A stretch of DNA of 64,000 nucleotides from assembly GCF_003722355.1 (NCBI RefSeq), contig NZ_QWDD01000001.1:2480001-2544000 (forward strand). Reading direction: 5' to 3'. The notes beneath the pieces were generated by a model. It saw only the letters and a program-made list of their open reading frames with translations, was not told the origin of the DNA and made no database searches. The DNA comes from Methylocystis hirsuta (GTDB lineage: Bacteria; Pseudomonadota; Alphaproteobacteria; Rhizobiales; Beijerinckiaceae). The translations under genes and the position numbers were made by a program. This document shows positions 1 through 9,867 of this stretch, in pieces (the stretch's first letter is position 1; each line of letters starts with the position of its first letter).

Positions 1-59
1 GATCCCGTTGCGAACGCCAGCGCCATAACAGCGCCAGTCAAGAATTTATGGGCCATCAT
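1..59 (-). CDS. 5' end of a secreted protein gene (partial)
   Basis: Only the first 20 or so codons are inside the window; the gene runs off the left edge. The translation begins MMAHKFLTGAVMALAFATGI, which looks like the basic n-region and hydrophobic core of a Sec signal peptide. Two adjacent ATG codons (ends at 59 and 56 on the minus strand) follow a GAGGAC ribosome-binding sequence. The product cannot be identified. It is divergent from the ATPase gene at 278, so the 218 bp between them should hold both promoters. Confidence 0.5.
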   Translation of the reverse strand, partial: MMAHKFLTGAVMALAFATG

Positions 60-277
60 TGTCCTCGCCGTGAAGAACTCCAGAATGAGGGCAAATGAGC
101 AAGGCGAGAGGCTTTTCGCAATTCGAACCTTTCGCTCGACCGCGCGTTTACGCGGTTTCGCGACGGATGTGCCTTTTCTGCAACAGCAATTGCGCTTGTT
201 CTTGCCGCCGTCGCGTCTGTCGCTGAGATTCATTCTCGCGAGCGCCGCCGCATGCGCCCAACACGGGAGAGATCGAG

Positions 278-2824
278 ATGAACAAGGTCGGCGACCCGCG
301 CGCCTATTGGAGCCAAGAGGCCTCAACACTGATGGCCGCGCTCGGCTCGGGACCGACAGGGCTGTCGTCCGCGCGCGCGGACGCGTTGCTGCGAGACGTC
401 GGCGCCAACGCCGTCGAGGACGCCGCCCCGCTCAGCGCGGCGCGTCTGTTGCTGCGGCAGTTCGAAAGCCCGCTTGTCCTGATTCTGGTTTTCGCCGCGG
501 CGGTCTCGCTCATATTGCGCGAATGGGTCGACGCCGCGATCATTCTGACGATCGTTCTCGGCAGTTCGCTGCTCGGGTTCTTTCAGGAGTATCGCGCGTC
601 TCAGGCGGTTCAGGAGCTCAAACGCCGCCTGGCGCTCATAGTTCGAGTGGTTCGAGACGGCGTCGAACGCTCGGCGCCCTTCGCTTCCGTCGTTCCTGGC
701 GACATCCTCCTTCTGTCGGCAGGCAATCTCATTCCCGCCGATGGTCTGGTGCTTGAGGCCGAAGACTTTCTTGTCAGCGAAGCAAGCATGACAGGGGAAT
801 CCTTCCCTGTTGAAAAGCGCCCGGGCGTCGTGCGGGCCGACGCGCCGCTCGCGGCGCGCACCAACGCCGTGTTTCTCGGCGCATCGGTGCGCAGCGGAAC
901 GGCGAAGGTGCTGGCGGTGCGAACCGGCCGCCAAACCGAATTCGGCGCCATCGCGGCGCGACTGGCGGACCGGTCGCCAGAAACGGATTTCGCGCGCGGC
1001 GTAAGACAGTTCGGCTATCTGCTCATCCGCGTGATGGTGCTCATCGTCCTTTTCGTGTTGGCGGTGAATCTGTTGCTCCGCCGACCCGCGCTTGAGTCGC
1101 TCTCCTTCGCCGTCGCCTTGGCGGTCGGGCTGTCGCCGGAATTGCTGCCGGCGATCATCACCGTGACGCTTTCCGCCGGCGCCCGCGCGATGAGCAAGCG
1201 CGGCGTGATCGTTCGCCGTCTCGACGCGATCGAAAATCTCGGCAGCATGGATATTCTGTGCACCGACAAGACCGGCACGCTGACGCAGGGCGTCATTGTT
1301 CTTCGCGAAGCGCTGGATCCCGCAGGCCAAAGTTCGGACGAGGTTCGGCGACTCGCCTATCTCAACGCTGCTTTCGAAACAGGCATCGAAAATCCGCTCG
1401 ACGCCGCGATTATCGCGGCGGCCGAAAGCGCTGGATTGAGCACTGCGGGCTTTTCGAAAGTTGACGAAATTCCCTACGACTTCATCCGCCGCAGGCTTAC
1501 GGTCGTGGTGTTCGACGCAAAAAACGCTTCAGAACATGTCATCGTCACCAAGGGCGCTTTCGCAAATGTGCTCGCCATATGCGCGACTCTGGACGTCGGC
1601 GGCACAGAGCAACCGCTGGACGCCGCGCGGCGCGACGCGCTGGAGCGAATTTTCATGGAGAGGAGCGCCGAAGGCTTTCGCGTGCTCGCTGTCGCGACGC
1701 GTCGCGCCCCCGCGCGCGCAGACTATACGCATGGCGACGAAACGGACATGACGTTCCGGGGATTCCTTGTTTTCTACGATCCGCCCAAAGCCGACGCCCA
1801 ATCGACGATCAGCGATCTCGCGGCGCTTGGCGTCCGCATCAAAGTCGTTACTGGCGACAATCGCTACGTCGCGGCGCATCTGGCGCAGTCCATTGGTCTT
1901 AACCCAAGCTCGATGCTGACCGGCGATCAACTGGCGTCGCTTGCCGGCGAGGCGCTATGGCGCCTCGCGCCCAACGTCGATCTGTTCGTCGAGATCGATC
2001 CTCAGCAAAAGGAGCTGATCGTTCGCGCTCTGCAACGTACCGGCCATTCTGTCGGCTATTTGGGCGACGGCATCAATGACGCGCCGGCTTTACACGCCGC
2101 AGACGTCGGCATTTCCGTCGAGGGCGCCGTTGATGTCGCGCGCGAGAGCGCAGACATTATCCTGCTCGACCGCGATCTCGACGTGTTGCGCATCGGGGTT
2201 GAAGACGGGCGGCGCACGTTCGCCAATACGCTCAAGTATATTTCCATCACGACGAGCGCCAACTTCGGCAACATGGTCAGCATGGCGCTGGCGACGCCAT
2301 TCTTGCCGTTCCTGCCGCTCGCGGCGAAGCAGGTGCTGCTCAACAACTTTCTCTCGGATTTACCTTCGATTGCGATCTCTACGGATAATGTCGACGCCGA
2401 GAGCGTGACGCGGCCTCAGCGCTGGAGCATCACGAACATCCAACGCTTCATGATCGTGTTCGGTCTGATCAGCTCGATCTTCGATGTCATAACATTCATT
2501 GTGCTGCTGCAGTTTTTTCACGCAGAGGAATCGATCTTTCAAACATCCTGGTTCGTCACGTCGCTGCTCACCGAGCTTGCCGTCGTTCTGGTGCTCCGCA
2601 CCCACAAGTTTTCATTGAACAGCCGGCCAAGCGCTCTGCTCCTGTCCTCGACAGTCGTCGTGAGCGTCTTGGCGTTTGCAACGCCCTTTCTCGGAAAGTT
2701 GAGCGCTCTTTTCGGATTCGCGCCTCTTCCCGTCTCTTTGCTCGGCGCGATCTGCGCGATCGTCATTGGCTACATCGCCGCGACGGAAGCCGCTAAAGCG
2801 TGGTTTTTCCGGCCTCCAAATTAG
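278..2824 (+). CDS. mgtA: Magnesium-translocating P-type ATPase (MgtA-like, P3B)
   Basis: An 848-residue inner-membrane P-type ATPase that would import Mg2+ using ATP hydrolysis. All core motifs are visible: the A-domain TGES (in SMTGESFPVEKR), the phosphorylation loop DKTGTLTQ with its catalytic Asp, the nucleotide-domain TGDN, and the hinge GDGINDAPAL. The region after the phosphorylation site (LNAAFETGIENPLDAAI) and the C-terminal block (NNFLSDLPSIAISTDNVD, followed by RPQRW and SSIFD) match MgtA/MgtB rather than Ca2+ or heavy-metal pumps, and there is no N-terminal metal-binding CxxC. The start at 278 follows a GGGAGAGA ribosome-binding site. It stands alone, convergent with ackA. No Mg2+ riboswitch or leader peptide was recognised upstream. 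Substrate assignment is by family. Confidence 0.88.
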   Translation: MNKVGDPRAYWSQEASTLMAALGSGPTGLSSARADALLRDVGANAVEDAAPLSAARLLLRQFESPLVLILVFAAAVSLILREWVDAAIILTIVLGSSLLGFFQEYRASQAVQELKRRLALIVRVVRDGVERSAPFASVVPGDILLLSAGNLIPADGLVLEAEDFLVSEASMTGESFPVEKRPGVVRADAPLAARTNAVFLGASVRSGTAKVLAVRTGRQTEFGAIAARLADRSPETDFARGVRQFGYLLIRVMVLIVLFVLAVNLLLRRPALESLSFAVALAVGLSPELLPAIITVTLSAGARAMSKRGVIVRRLDAIENLGSMDILCTDKTGTLTQGVIVLREALDPAGQSSDEVRRLAYLNAAFETGIENPLDAAIIAAAESAGLSTAGFSKVDEIPYDFIRRRLTVVVFDAKNASEHVIVTKGAFANVLAICATLDVGGTEQPLDAARRDALERIFMERSAEGFRVLAVATRRAPARADYTHGDETDMTFRGFLVFYDPPKADAQSTISDLAALGVRIKVVTGDNRYVAAHLAQSIGLNPSSMLTGDQLASLAGEALWRLAPNVDLFVEIDPQQKELIVRALQRTGHSVGYLGDGINDAPALHAADVGISVEGAVDVARESADIILLDRDLDVLRIGVEDGRRTFANTLKYISITTSANFGNMVSMALATPFLPFLPLAAKQVLLNNFLSDLPSIAISTDNVDAESVTRPQRWSITNIQRFMIVFGLISSIFDVITFIVLLQFFHAEESIFQTSWFVTSLLTELAVVLVLRTHKFSLNSRPSALLLSSTVVVSVLAFATPFLGKLSALFGFAPLPVSLLGAICAIVIGYIAATEAAKAWFFRPPN

Positions 2825-2973
2825 CGTTAGTCGGCTGAAATCTGACAAAGGCGCAAATCGACAGAGCGGCGACGATGACGTCGAGAGCCGCGAATGAGAC
2901 CACGCGTTACGACGCGAGCTCATCCCCATCAACAGTTGCTCCTGCTGCAGCGACCGCCGCGCGCCGATCGCAA

Positions 2974-4161
2974 TCACCTGGCCGCAGCCGTCAATCCTGC
3001 CGTTTCAATCGTGTGGCGCGCAATCATCGCTTCCTCGTCGGTCGGCGTCACGAACACGGGGATGCGCGACTGGGCCGCCGAAATGACCGGGTCATTGCGC
3101 GAATTAGCCGCCGTATCGAGCGTCAGCCCCAGCCAGCCGAGGCCCTCGACCACGCCGGCCCGCACGCGCGGCGAATGCTCTCCAATTCCGGCCGTAAATA
3201 CCAGCGCGTCGAATCCGCCGATCGCCGCCGCGAGCGCCGCGATCTCCATTTTGATGCGATGAATGAAATAGGCGATCGCGGCTTGGGCGCGGGGGTCTTC
3301 GGACGCCTCGAGCGTGCGCATGTCGTGTGAGACGCCGGAAAGGCCGAGCAGGCCCGAGCGTTCATAAAGAAGATGCGACAGCTCCTCGGGAGTCATCGCG
3401 TCGCTCTGGAGCAAATAAAGCAGCAGTCCTGGATCGATCTGTCCGCAGCGGGTGCCCATGGGCAGGCCTTCCAGCGCCGAGAAGCCCATGCTGGTGGCGA
3501 TCGAACGCCCGCCTTTCATCGCGCAAAGCGATGCGCCATTGCCCAGATGCGCGATGATGACGCCGCCTTCGGCGTGAACCGGATCAATCGTGCGGAGCCG
3601 CCGGGAGATATATTCGTACGACAACCCATGAAATCCGAAACGGCGCAACCCACGCTCGTAGTAGGAATAGGGAAGCGCATAGGCGTCGTCGACGAAGGCG
3701 TGTCCGCGGTGGAAAGCCGTATCGAAACACGCGACCTGCGGCACATGCGGAAAGGCGTCCCTGGCGACCTCGATTCCGGCAATGTTATGCGGCTGATGCA
3801 GCGGCGCCAGCGGGATGAATTCGCGCAGTTCCGCGAGGGTTTCCGCATCGACAATGATCGGCGCGGCGAAGCTCAGCCCGCCATGCACGACCCGGTGGCC
3901 GATCGCGCTTACCGCCGCCGCCGGGTAGGCGTCTTCGATCCATTCGAAGATCGCTGCAATCGCCTGCTTGTGAGTGAGCTTGGCGGCGAGCGGCCTGTCG
4001 CTTGCGTCGCCATCGACAATGGCCGCGCGAAAGCGCGGCTTCGCGCCGAGCCCTTCGACCGCGCCAGAAACGATCAGCCGCGGCCAGTCGGCGTCCGCCG
4101 CAAACAGGGCGAATTTCACCGAGGAAGACCCCGCGTTAAGCGTAACGACGCGATCGGCCAT
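2974..4161 (-). CDS. ackA: Acetate kinase
   Basis: Interconverts acetyl phosphate plus ADP with acetate plus ATP in the cytoplasm. The 395-residue length is normal for the family. Signature motifs are present: N-terminal LNAGSSSVKFALF, GHRVVHGG, ACFDTAFH (catalytic Asp), HLGNGASLCA, GLPMGTRCG, and C-terminal FTAGIGEHSPRVR. The ATG at 4161 (MADRVVTLNAG) lies about 10 nt after a GGAGG; a GTG at 4170 is the alternative start. The gene begins about 18 nt after the stop of the giant GH94 gene, so the two are almost certainly co-transcribed. Phosphotransacetylase and phosphoketolase are not in the window, so whether the flow is towards acetate or acetyl phosphate cannot be judged. Confidence 0.93.
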   Translation of the reverse strand: MADRVVTLNAGSSSVKFALFAADADWPRLIVSGAVEGLGAKPRFRAAIVDGDASDRPLAAKLTHKQAIAAIFEWIEDAYPAAAVSAIGHRVVHGGLSFAAPIIVDAETLAELREFIPLAPLHQPHNIAGIEVARDAFPHVPQVACFDTAFHRGHAFVDDAYALPYSYYERGLRRFGFHGLSYEYISRRLRTIDPVHAEGGVIIAHLGNGASLCAMKGGRSIATSMGFSALEGLPMGTRCGQIDPGLLLYLLQSDAMTPEELSHLLYERSGLLGLSGVSHDMRTLEASEDPRAQAAIAYFIHRIKMEIAALAAAIGGFDALVFTAGIGEHSPRVRAGVVEGLGWLGLTLDTAANSRNDPVISAAQSRIPVFVTPTDEEAMIARHTIETAGLTAAAR

Positions 4162-4179
4162 ACCCCTCACGCCTCCAGG

Positions 4180-7100
4180 CTACCAAACGCGGCGACGCTT
4201 CTCCGCTTCGAACGTCTTTCCAAGGTAGTCCACGCGCTCCAGCCGCAGGTCGCCCTTGGGAAGGAAAGCGTCCGGGCGCGGCTGCAACTCGCCGTTCTCG
4301 AATTCAAGGCCAAGCAGCGCATATGCGGCCGACAACATGCGGGCCGCCGCGCCGGTGTACCAGCTCCACCCGCCTCGCCCTTCATAGCCCTCGCCGTTAT
4401 AGACGTCGGCCGGCTGCTGATGCGGCGGCAGCCCGTAGATGTCGGCGGCGGCGGGCGTCGCGAGCTTGGAGATCGGCGAGATCGCGAGCCATGTCTCGAA
4501 GGCCCTGCGAAACAGTTCGTCGGCGGCGCGTGAATCGCCTTCCTGTTGCGCCTGCGCGGCGAGCTTCGCCAGCGCGTCGACGAACCACGAAACGCCATGC
4601 GAATACTGGCCGCCGTTTTCCCGCACGCCCGGCGGATATTCGGCGCTGCGCCCGGGATAGGGCTGCGAGTGTTCGTTAAAAGGCGGATGCACGAGCAACA
4701 CGCGATCGCCGAGACCGAGAACGGCCAAGGCGTTCTCGATCGCCTCGCGTCCACGCGCGGCGTCGACGGCGCGCGCCAGAGTCGGCCATGAGGACGTCAT
4801 CGCGCTCATCGGCGCGAGTTCCTCGCCATCATCGGCGTAGGCGCGGATGTAGCGATCGCCGCGCCAGCAGTTCTCAAGCGCGGTCCGAAGCTTTTCGGCG
4901 CGTTCGCGATAGCGCTCGGCGCGGTCGGCCTCGCCCTTCGCCTCTAACAGCGGCGCGATGTCGAGGAGGATGCCATGCAGGAAGAAGCCAAGCCAAACGC
5001 TTTCGCCGCGGCCTTCGTCACCGACGAGATTCATTCCATCGTCCCAGTCGCCAGAGCCCATCAGCGGCAGGCCATGCGCGCCGAAACGGTCGAGCGTCCA
5101 GTCGATGCCGCGCGCGCAGTGGCCCAGCAGCGTATCCTTGTCGCGCGACGTCAGCGGCACGGTGGCTTCGCCCTCCTGATCTTTGGGGACAGGACTTGCC
5201 TCGAGGAAGGTCTCGACTTCGTCGAGGATGGCGTAGTCTCCACTCCCGCGGACATAGCGAATCGTCACATACGGCAACCACAAGTGCGGATCCGACGCAT
5301 GCGTGCGGTCCGCGAGGCCCGTGCCGCCGTTGGGCGCGCGATGCCACCATTTGCAGGCGTCGCCTTCGATGTATTGATGCGCGGCGTGCAGCAGAATTTG
5401 AGCCCGGGCGCGCTCGGGCGCGAGATGGATGAGCGGGATGACGTCCTGCAGCTGGTCGCGATAGCCGGTAGCGCCGGAACGCTGTGAAGGACCCGTGCGT
5501 CCCCACAGGCGCGCGGCGAGCAATTGATACGGCAGCCAGTCGTTGACGAGGCGGTCGAACTCGGGACGATTGGTCTTGATGCGTAACACGGACAATTGAT
5601 CGTCCCATGCGCGCGCATTCGCCGCGAGTTCGGCATAGGCGTGCTGGGGATCGCGCGCATAATCGGCGAGCCGCTTCGCTTCTTCGATCGTCGTCGTCTG
5701 TCCGAGCGCCACGACGACGACCGCTTCTTCTCCCGCCGGCACGTCGATCGCGCCGCTGAACGCGGCGACTTTCCGTTCATGCGCCGGCGCCCCCGCGTCC
5801 GGATGGCCGTGCTCGACCATGTAAGGCAGGTAAGGGTCGCGGCTCTCATGCCCCAAGAAGCGGCGACGCGACGTCTCGGCGAATTCCGCCGGTATCGATG
5901 TCGTCACAAAGGCCCAGCCCTGCACGAAATTGTTGCGAGGATTGCGGAAGTAGATCGAATGCACATTTTCGTCGATGATCGATTCCAGCACGCCGAGACT
6001 TTCGTTCGGCGTTTCCGCCAGTACGATTTCCATCGACGGCGTGATCTGCAACAGACGCTCATGGTCGGTCTTGTTGCGGATCTTTAGGATCTTGAACTCG
6101 ATCGGCTGCGTGGGGCTGACGAATACCGTCATCTCGAGCTGAAGATGATCGCGCTCAGAATGATAGACGGCGACGCCCGGCGAAAACGTCACCTGATATT
6201 CCGCGTCGCGACGGCGCAGCGGAACGAAGGTCGGACTATGCGCGTCGGTTCGGGCGAGATCATAGACGTAGATCCTCTGCCCGGCCGGCGCCATGCGCCC
6301 CTCGCCCATGCGAAACGGGGTGAAGCTGTTCAGTCGCGAATTGCCGTGAAAGGAAAAAATTTCGCCGTCATTCGTGAGCACTGCGCCCTGTCCGAAGGCG
6401 TTGGCGATGACGTGGCCGAAAGGACGCGGCGTGCCGGGCGCCAGCGTGACGCTTTGGCCGTCTTGAGAAAAGGCGTAGCGCGGCTTCTTGGGCGGGGGCG
6501 GCAGGATGAGCCCGCGGCGGCGCGACAACGCCCTGTTCAGCGTCTCAGGCGCGACGGGGGCGATGCCCAGATGCCGTGCAATCGAATCCGTCGCGCGTCC
6601 CATGTCGCGCGCCCATCCGTCGACGATGATCAGTTCCGTCGCGCCGGCGGCCGCGAGTTCGACTTCGACGCGCAGACTGGCGCAAGGCTCGAAGCCATAG
6701 AGCAGGCCTTCGTCTTTCGGATCTCGCGGCGCCGCCAGTCCAAGCATGCTGTCCGGCGCATAGGTCGATCCCATTCCATAGAAGCGGGACTTCACATCCT
6801 CATAGCCGACGACGGAGATCTTCGCGTCAGCGCCGGCGCCGATGGCGTGAAAGCCGATCTCCGGAGACAGCCGGCGATCGGATTGGCGCCGCGCCCCGCC
6901 CTTCAGCAAACGGTTCTGGGCGAAAATCGCGTTCAGCGATCGGACGTACCAAGTGCCGATGTGAATCGCGTTATACGCGGCGTCGCGAAGCTCGACGCCG
7001 GTCTCGTTGAGCACCCACTCACGCAGCGACGCCAGCATCAATTTACGATGGCGCTGCTCGAGATTGACGATCTTCAGTCGGGTGATTTCGACCGCTTCGT

Positions 7101-9651
7101 CGGCGGCGAGCGAGACGCACGCTTCGATCGCGAATCCGTTGCGCTCCGCCATGAAGAACAGGCAGTTCTCGCCGGCGTCGGTGAGCGACGCCTGAGTGGC
7201 TCTGCAGCGCGTCGGCGCCTCGCCGATCGACCATAGCTCGCCGCCGTCTTCACGCAGAAAAAGGAAACGTCCGCGTGGGTGGGCGTGATCGTCCGGGCGT
7301 CGCGTCAAATCGATCGGAGGGCCGCCGCGCGCCACGCCTTCAATGCGCATAGCCCCCTGCCCGTCCTGAAACCACTCGCTGATCATCAGCCCGTTGGTCA
7401 GTTTCAACGGCCGCGAGCCCGGCACGCCGCCAGCGCCGGTAATGCCTTCAATCGTCACTTTCTGCGCGCGCGCAAGCCGTCCCAGAAGGAAGAGGACAAG
7501 GCCGAAGGCGACAACGCCGGCGTAGATCAGATATCCGCTGACCAGATAGGCGTAGGATGGCGGCCGCGTCTGCGTCATCTGCTCGGCGGCGCTCCACGCC
7601 TTGTCCCATTCGACGCCGCGCGGGATATAGAAGGGCAACAGCAGCGGCGCCCAGGTGCCGAAACGGCGAATGCCTTCCGGGATCGCGCGGCTGGTTTGCG
7701 CCTTTCCAAGAAAGCGCGCGGCTTTCTCATCGGCGACGTCGCCGCCGACGAAGGACAGATTGACGAGCGTCGCGACGCGCAGGCCCATATGGTCGAACCA
7801 GATCAGCACCCGCAGGGCGTCATAGGCGAGAAGCGCGGTGAAGATATCGAGGCTCCAGGCGCGAAAATCCGAGTCCGGCAGGATGTAGCTCATCCAGCTC
7901 GCGACGCCGGTGCGAATGAGTCCGTCCTGATTGTACCAGGCGGGGTCGGGCGAAGCTTTCAGGAAGGAATAGATCACCGGCGCCATCCACAGGCCCCAGC
8001 GCAAAACGCGCACGGCGTTTTCGATGAGCATGTCGAGGCCTTGCCAGCTCGCGAGTTGGCGAAGCGGCTGCAGGCTGCGCTGAACGAGCGCTGTAAGGAA
8101 GAAAAGATTGATCGAAAAGAGCGGCGCGGCGAACACCCATTGGATGACGCCCGAGAGCGACTCGTCGAACAGCAGCCTCACGCCGCCGTCGACCCTTCCG
8201 AGATCCGTCGCGCCCCACTTCGAGAAGAGCGGACGAATGACATATTCGGTGATGGGACGTCCGTCCGCGCCGTAGTCGAGCGACGTGTAGGCGAAGAATT
8301 TCGCCGTGATGTTCTCGACCTGTCCCGCGTCGAGATACCAAGCGACGGCGCCGGCGACGAGCGCGCCGAGAAGCGCGCCCAGCGAATAGACGCGCCAACT
8401 GCGCAGATGCTGCCGGCGCCCTTGCGTCAGCGCCGCGAAATCAAACGCCGCATCGACGCCGGCATAGGCGAGCGCTCCCGCGACCGCGCCGAAGAGAAAC
8501 CGCCCGCTCCCACTCGCCTCGGGAAGCCCAATCATCAGGGCTAATCCGATGGCCGCGCCGGCGACCGCGCCGCGAAAATAGTTGGAGGGATGCAGATAGA
8601 GTTCTTCGACGCGCGCGAAGAAAGGCGGCGTCGAGTCGGTGCTCTCAACGATGGCGCGCGCGAGCGGAAAAAGCGCGGCGCCGAGCAGCGCGCCGCCGAT
8701 CGGGCCGGAGGCCGAAATGACGGCGACGGCGGGCGCAAAAGACACGACCAGTCCGACCGCGAGCAGCAGCGCCATGAACACGAAACCATAGACGGCGCCC
8801 TTTTCGGCGCCCGTCCGCCAATCATGGAACACCACGACCTGCAGGGACGGCGTCGCGCGCAAAAGGCCAGCCATCGCCTGGGTCACGAGATAGGTTTGGC
8901 CCCATAATCCTGCTTGCGCGAGCGCCGCCGCTCCCGTCGCGACCACCGCCGTCACCGGATAGGGCAGATAAGGCGCGACGAAATACGAGACCGACGTCGC
9001 GATATAGGGCGTCAGCGAAGCGACGAAGGCCGAGGCGAGCAGAATGCTATGCGGACGCCATTGTCGGGGCAGAAAACGACCGAGCGCGAGGGGGACGCCG
9101 ACGACAATCGATTCGTTGAGCAGAAACAGGACCAGCGTATGCCCGACGATTTTTCTGAAGGCCTCCGGCACGTCGAGGCCAAGGAGCAGCGCGCCGCCGA
9201 TCTGGGCGACGGGCGGCGAGCCGAGAGCGATCAACAGGCTGAACTGCAGCGGCAAAACGAAAAGCGCCGCGCGCACCGCCATGCGCGAACGCGCTCTCAG
9301 CGTGACGACCCCGGCAAGGTAGAGAATGGTGGCTGTCGCCGCGCCGACTGGCGAGAGCCGGAAGAGTTCGGCCAAGGTTTCCGGCGATCGCCACAACAGG
9401 CCTGCGCGGTCGCACAGCAGGGTAAAAGTCGCGACAGCGAGGAAATCGACGGCGAAATCGGCCGCTTGGCGCGCGCTTTCCGAGGAGCGGCGGAGCACGA
9501 AAATCGTCGCCCCGGCGAAAAACCCGGCCACGATTGCGTGTTCGCCGCCGCCAGCCGCCTCCAGCGCCGCAAAGACCGCAAAGCCCATGCCGATCATGAT
9601 GCGCTCGAACAATGCGCTGTTGACGTCCGATTCGCCGCGTTTGACGGCCAT
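4180..9651 (-). CDS. Giant membrane-anchored GH94-family glycoside phosphorylase-like protein
   Basis: A 1,823-residue protein. Roughly residues 1-720 carry many hydrophobic segments and must form a polytopic membrane domain. Two carbohydrate-binding supersandwich-like regions follow (about 760-980 and 1080-1330). The C-terminal 480 residues are an alpha/alpha-barrel of the GH94 type, as at the C-terminus of cyclic beta-1,2-glucan synthase NdvB. The GH94 general acid is in GSGDWDDGMNLVG, and the typical YPPGVRENGGQYSHG and NGEGYEGRGGWSWYTG loops are present. No obvious GT84 glycosyltransferase block is seen, and the protein is about 1,000 residues shorter than NdvB. It may therefore phosphorolyse or trim a periplasmic or exported glucan rather than polymerise it; that is inference. 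The start at 9651 has a strong GGAGGAAA site. ackA lies immediately downstream. Confidence 0.8.
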   Translation of the reverse strand: MAVKRGESDVNSALFERIMIGMGFAVFAALEAAGGGEHAIVAGFFAGATIFVLRRSSESARQAADFAVDFLAVATFTLLCDRAGLLWRSPETLAELFRLSPVGAATATILYLAGVVTLRARSRMAVRAALFVLPLQFSLLIALGSPPVAQIGGALLLGLDVPEAFRKIVGHTLVLFLLNESIVVGVPLALGRFLPRQWRPHSILLASAFVASLTPYIATSVSYFVAPYLPYPVTAVVATGAAALAQAGLWGQTYLVTQAMAGLLRATPSLQVVVFHDWRTGAEKGAVYGFVFMALLLAVGLVVSFAPAVAVISASGPIGGALLGAALFPLARAIVESTDSTPPFFARVEELYLHPSNYFRGAVAGAAIGLALMIGLPEASGSGRFLFGAVAGALAYAGVDAAFDFAALTQGRRQHLRSWRVYSLGALLGALVAGAVAWYLDAGQVENITAKFFAYTSLDYGADGRPITEYVIRPLFSKWGATDLGRVDGGVRLLFDESLSGVIQWVFAAPLFSINLFFLTALVQRSLQPLRQLASWQGLDMLIENAVRVLRWGLWMAPVIYSFLKASPDPAWYNQDGLIRTGVASWMSYILPDSDFRAWSLDIFTALLAYDALRVLIWFDHMGLRVATLVNLSFVGGDVADEKAARFLGKAQTSRAIPEGIRRFGTWAPLLLPFYIPRGVEWDKAWSAAEQMTQTRPPSYAYLVSGYLIYAGVVAFGLVLFLLGRLARAQKVTIEGITGAGGVPGSRPLKLTNGLMISEWFQDGQGAMRIEGVARGGPPIDLTRRPDDHAHPRGRFLFLREDGGELWSIGEAPTRCRATQASLTDAGENCLFFMAERNGFAIEACVSLAADEAVEITRLKIVNLEQRHRKLMLASLREWVLNETGVELRDAAYNAIHIGTWYVRSLNAIFAQNRLLKGGARRQSDRRLSPEIGFHAIGAGADAKISVVGYEDVKSRFYGMGSTYAPDSMLGLAAPRDPKDEGLLYGFEPCASLRVEVELAAAGATELIIVDGWARDMGRATDSIARHLGIAPVAPETLNRALSRRRGLILPPPPKKPRYAFSQDGQSVTLAPGTPRPFGHVIANAFGQGAVLTNDGEIFSFHGNSRLNSFTPFRMGEGRMAPAGQRIYVYDLARTDAHSPTFVPLRRRDAEYQVTFSPGVAVYHSERDHLQLEMTVFVSPTQPIEFKILKIRNKTDHERLLQITPSMEIVLAETPNESLGVLESIIDENVHSIYFRNPRNNFVQGWAFVTTSIPAEFAETSRRRFLGHESRDPYLPYMVEHGHPDAGAPAHERKVAAFSGAIDVPAGEEAVVVVALGQTTTIEEAKRLADYARDPQHAYAELAANARAWDDQLSVLRIKTNRPEFDRLVNDWLPYQLLAARLWGRTGPSQRSGATGYRDQLQDVIPLIHLAPERARAQILLHAAHQYIEGDACKWWHRAPNGGTGLADRTHASDPHLWLPYVTIRYVRGSGDYAILDEVETFLEASPVPKDQEGEATVPLTSRDKDTLLGHCARGIDWTLDRFGAHGLPLMGSGDWDDGMNLVGDEGRGESVWLGFFLHGILLDIAPLLEAKGEADRAERYRERAEKLRTALENCWRGDRYIRAYADDGEELAPMSAMTSSWPTLARAVDAARGREAIENALAVLGLGDRVLLVHPPFNEHSQPYPGRSAEYPPGVRENGGQYSHGVSWFVDALAKLAAQAQQEGDSRAADELFRRAFETWLAISPISKLATPAAADIYGLPPHQQPADVYNGEGYEGRGGWSWYTGAAARMLSAAYALLGLEFENGELQPRPDAFLPKGDLRLERVDYLGKTFEAEKRRRVW

Positions 9652-9867
9652 GGATTTCCTCCGCGCCTCTGTTGGATCCGGCGTTTTTTAACGTTAATGG
9701 CCGGAATCAGCGGCTATCGTATGGAATCCCTTGCCGGAGGCGGGAGAAAAAGTCGACTCCCGCCTCCCTTCGTCGCGCTTGCGCTTCGCAGCGCCGCCGA
9801 GAGCCGCTATAGTCCACAACGCTTTAATGCCCCGGCCGCGCAGCGAGGGCCACAGCGAGTGGACGAC
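9652..9867. other. Divergent intergenic region
   Basis: Separates the GH94 gene (leftward) from the gene at 9868 (rightward). Both promoters should lie here. No repeat, RNA gene or clear promoter consensus was recognised. Confidence 0.4.

Noticed and set aside
70..756. A 228-codon plus-strand frame at the left edge
   Set aside because: Arg-rich frame overlapping the P-type ATPase gene in another frame, with no ribosome-binding site or recognisable domain.
3373..4533. A 386-codon plus-strand frame antisense to ackA and GH94
   Set aside because: Compositional shadow in high-GC DNA; no domain, no ribosome-binding site, and it crosses two well-supported genes.
6145..8544. Plus-strand frames of 363 and 421 codons antisense to the GH94 gene
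   Set aside because: Arg/Asp/Gly-rich antisense shadows; the GH94 frame on the other strand has full domain support.
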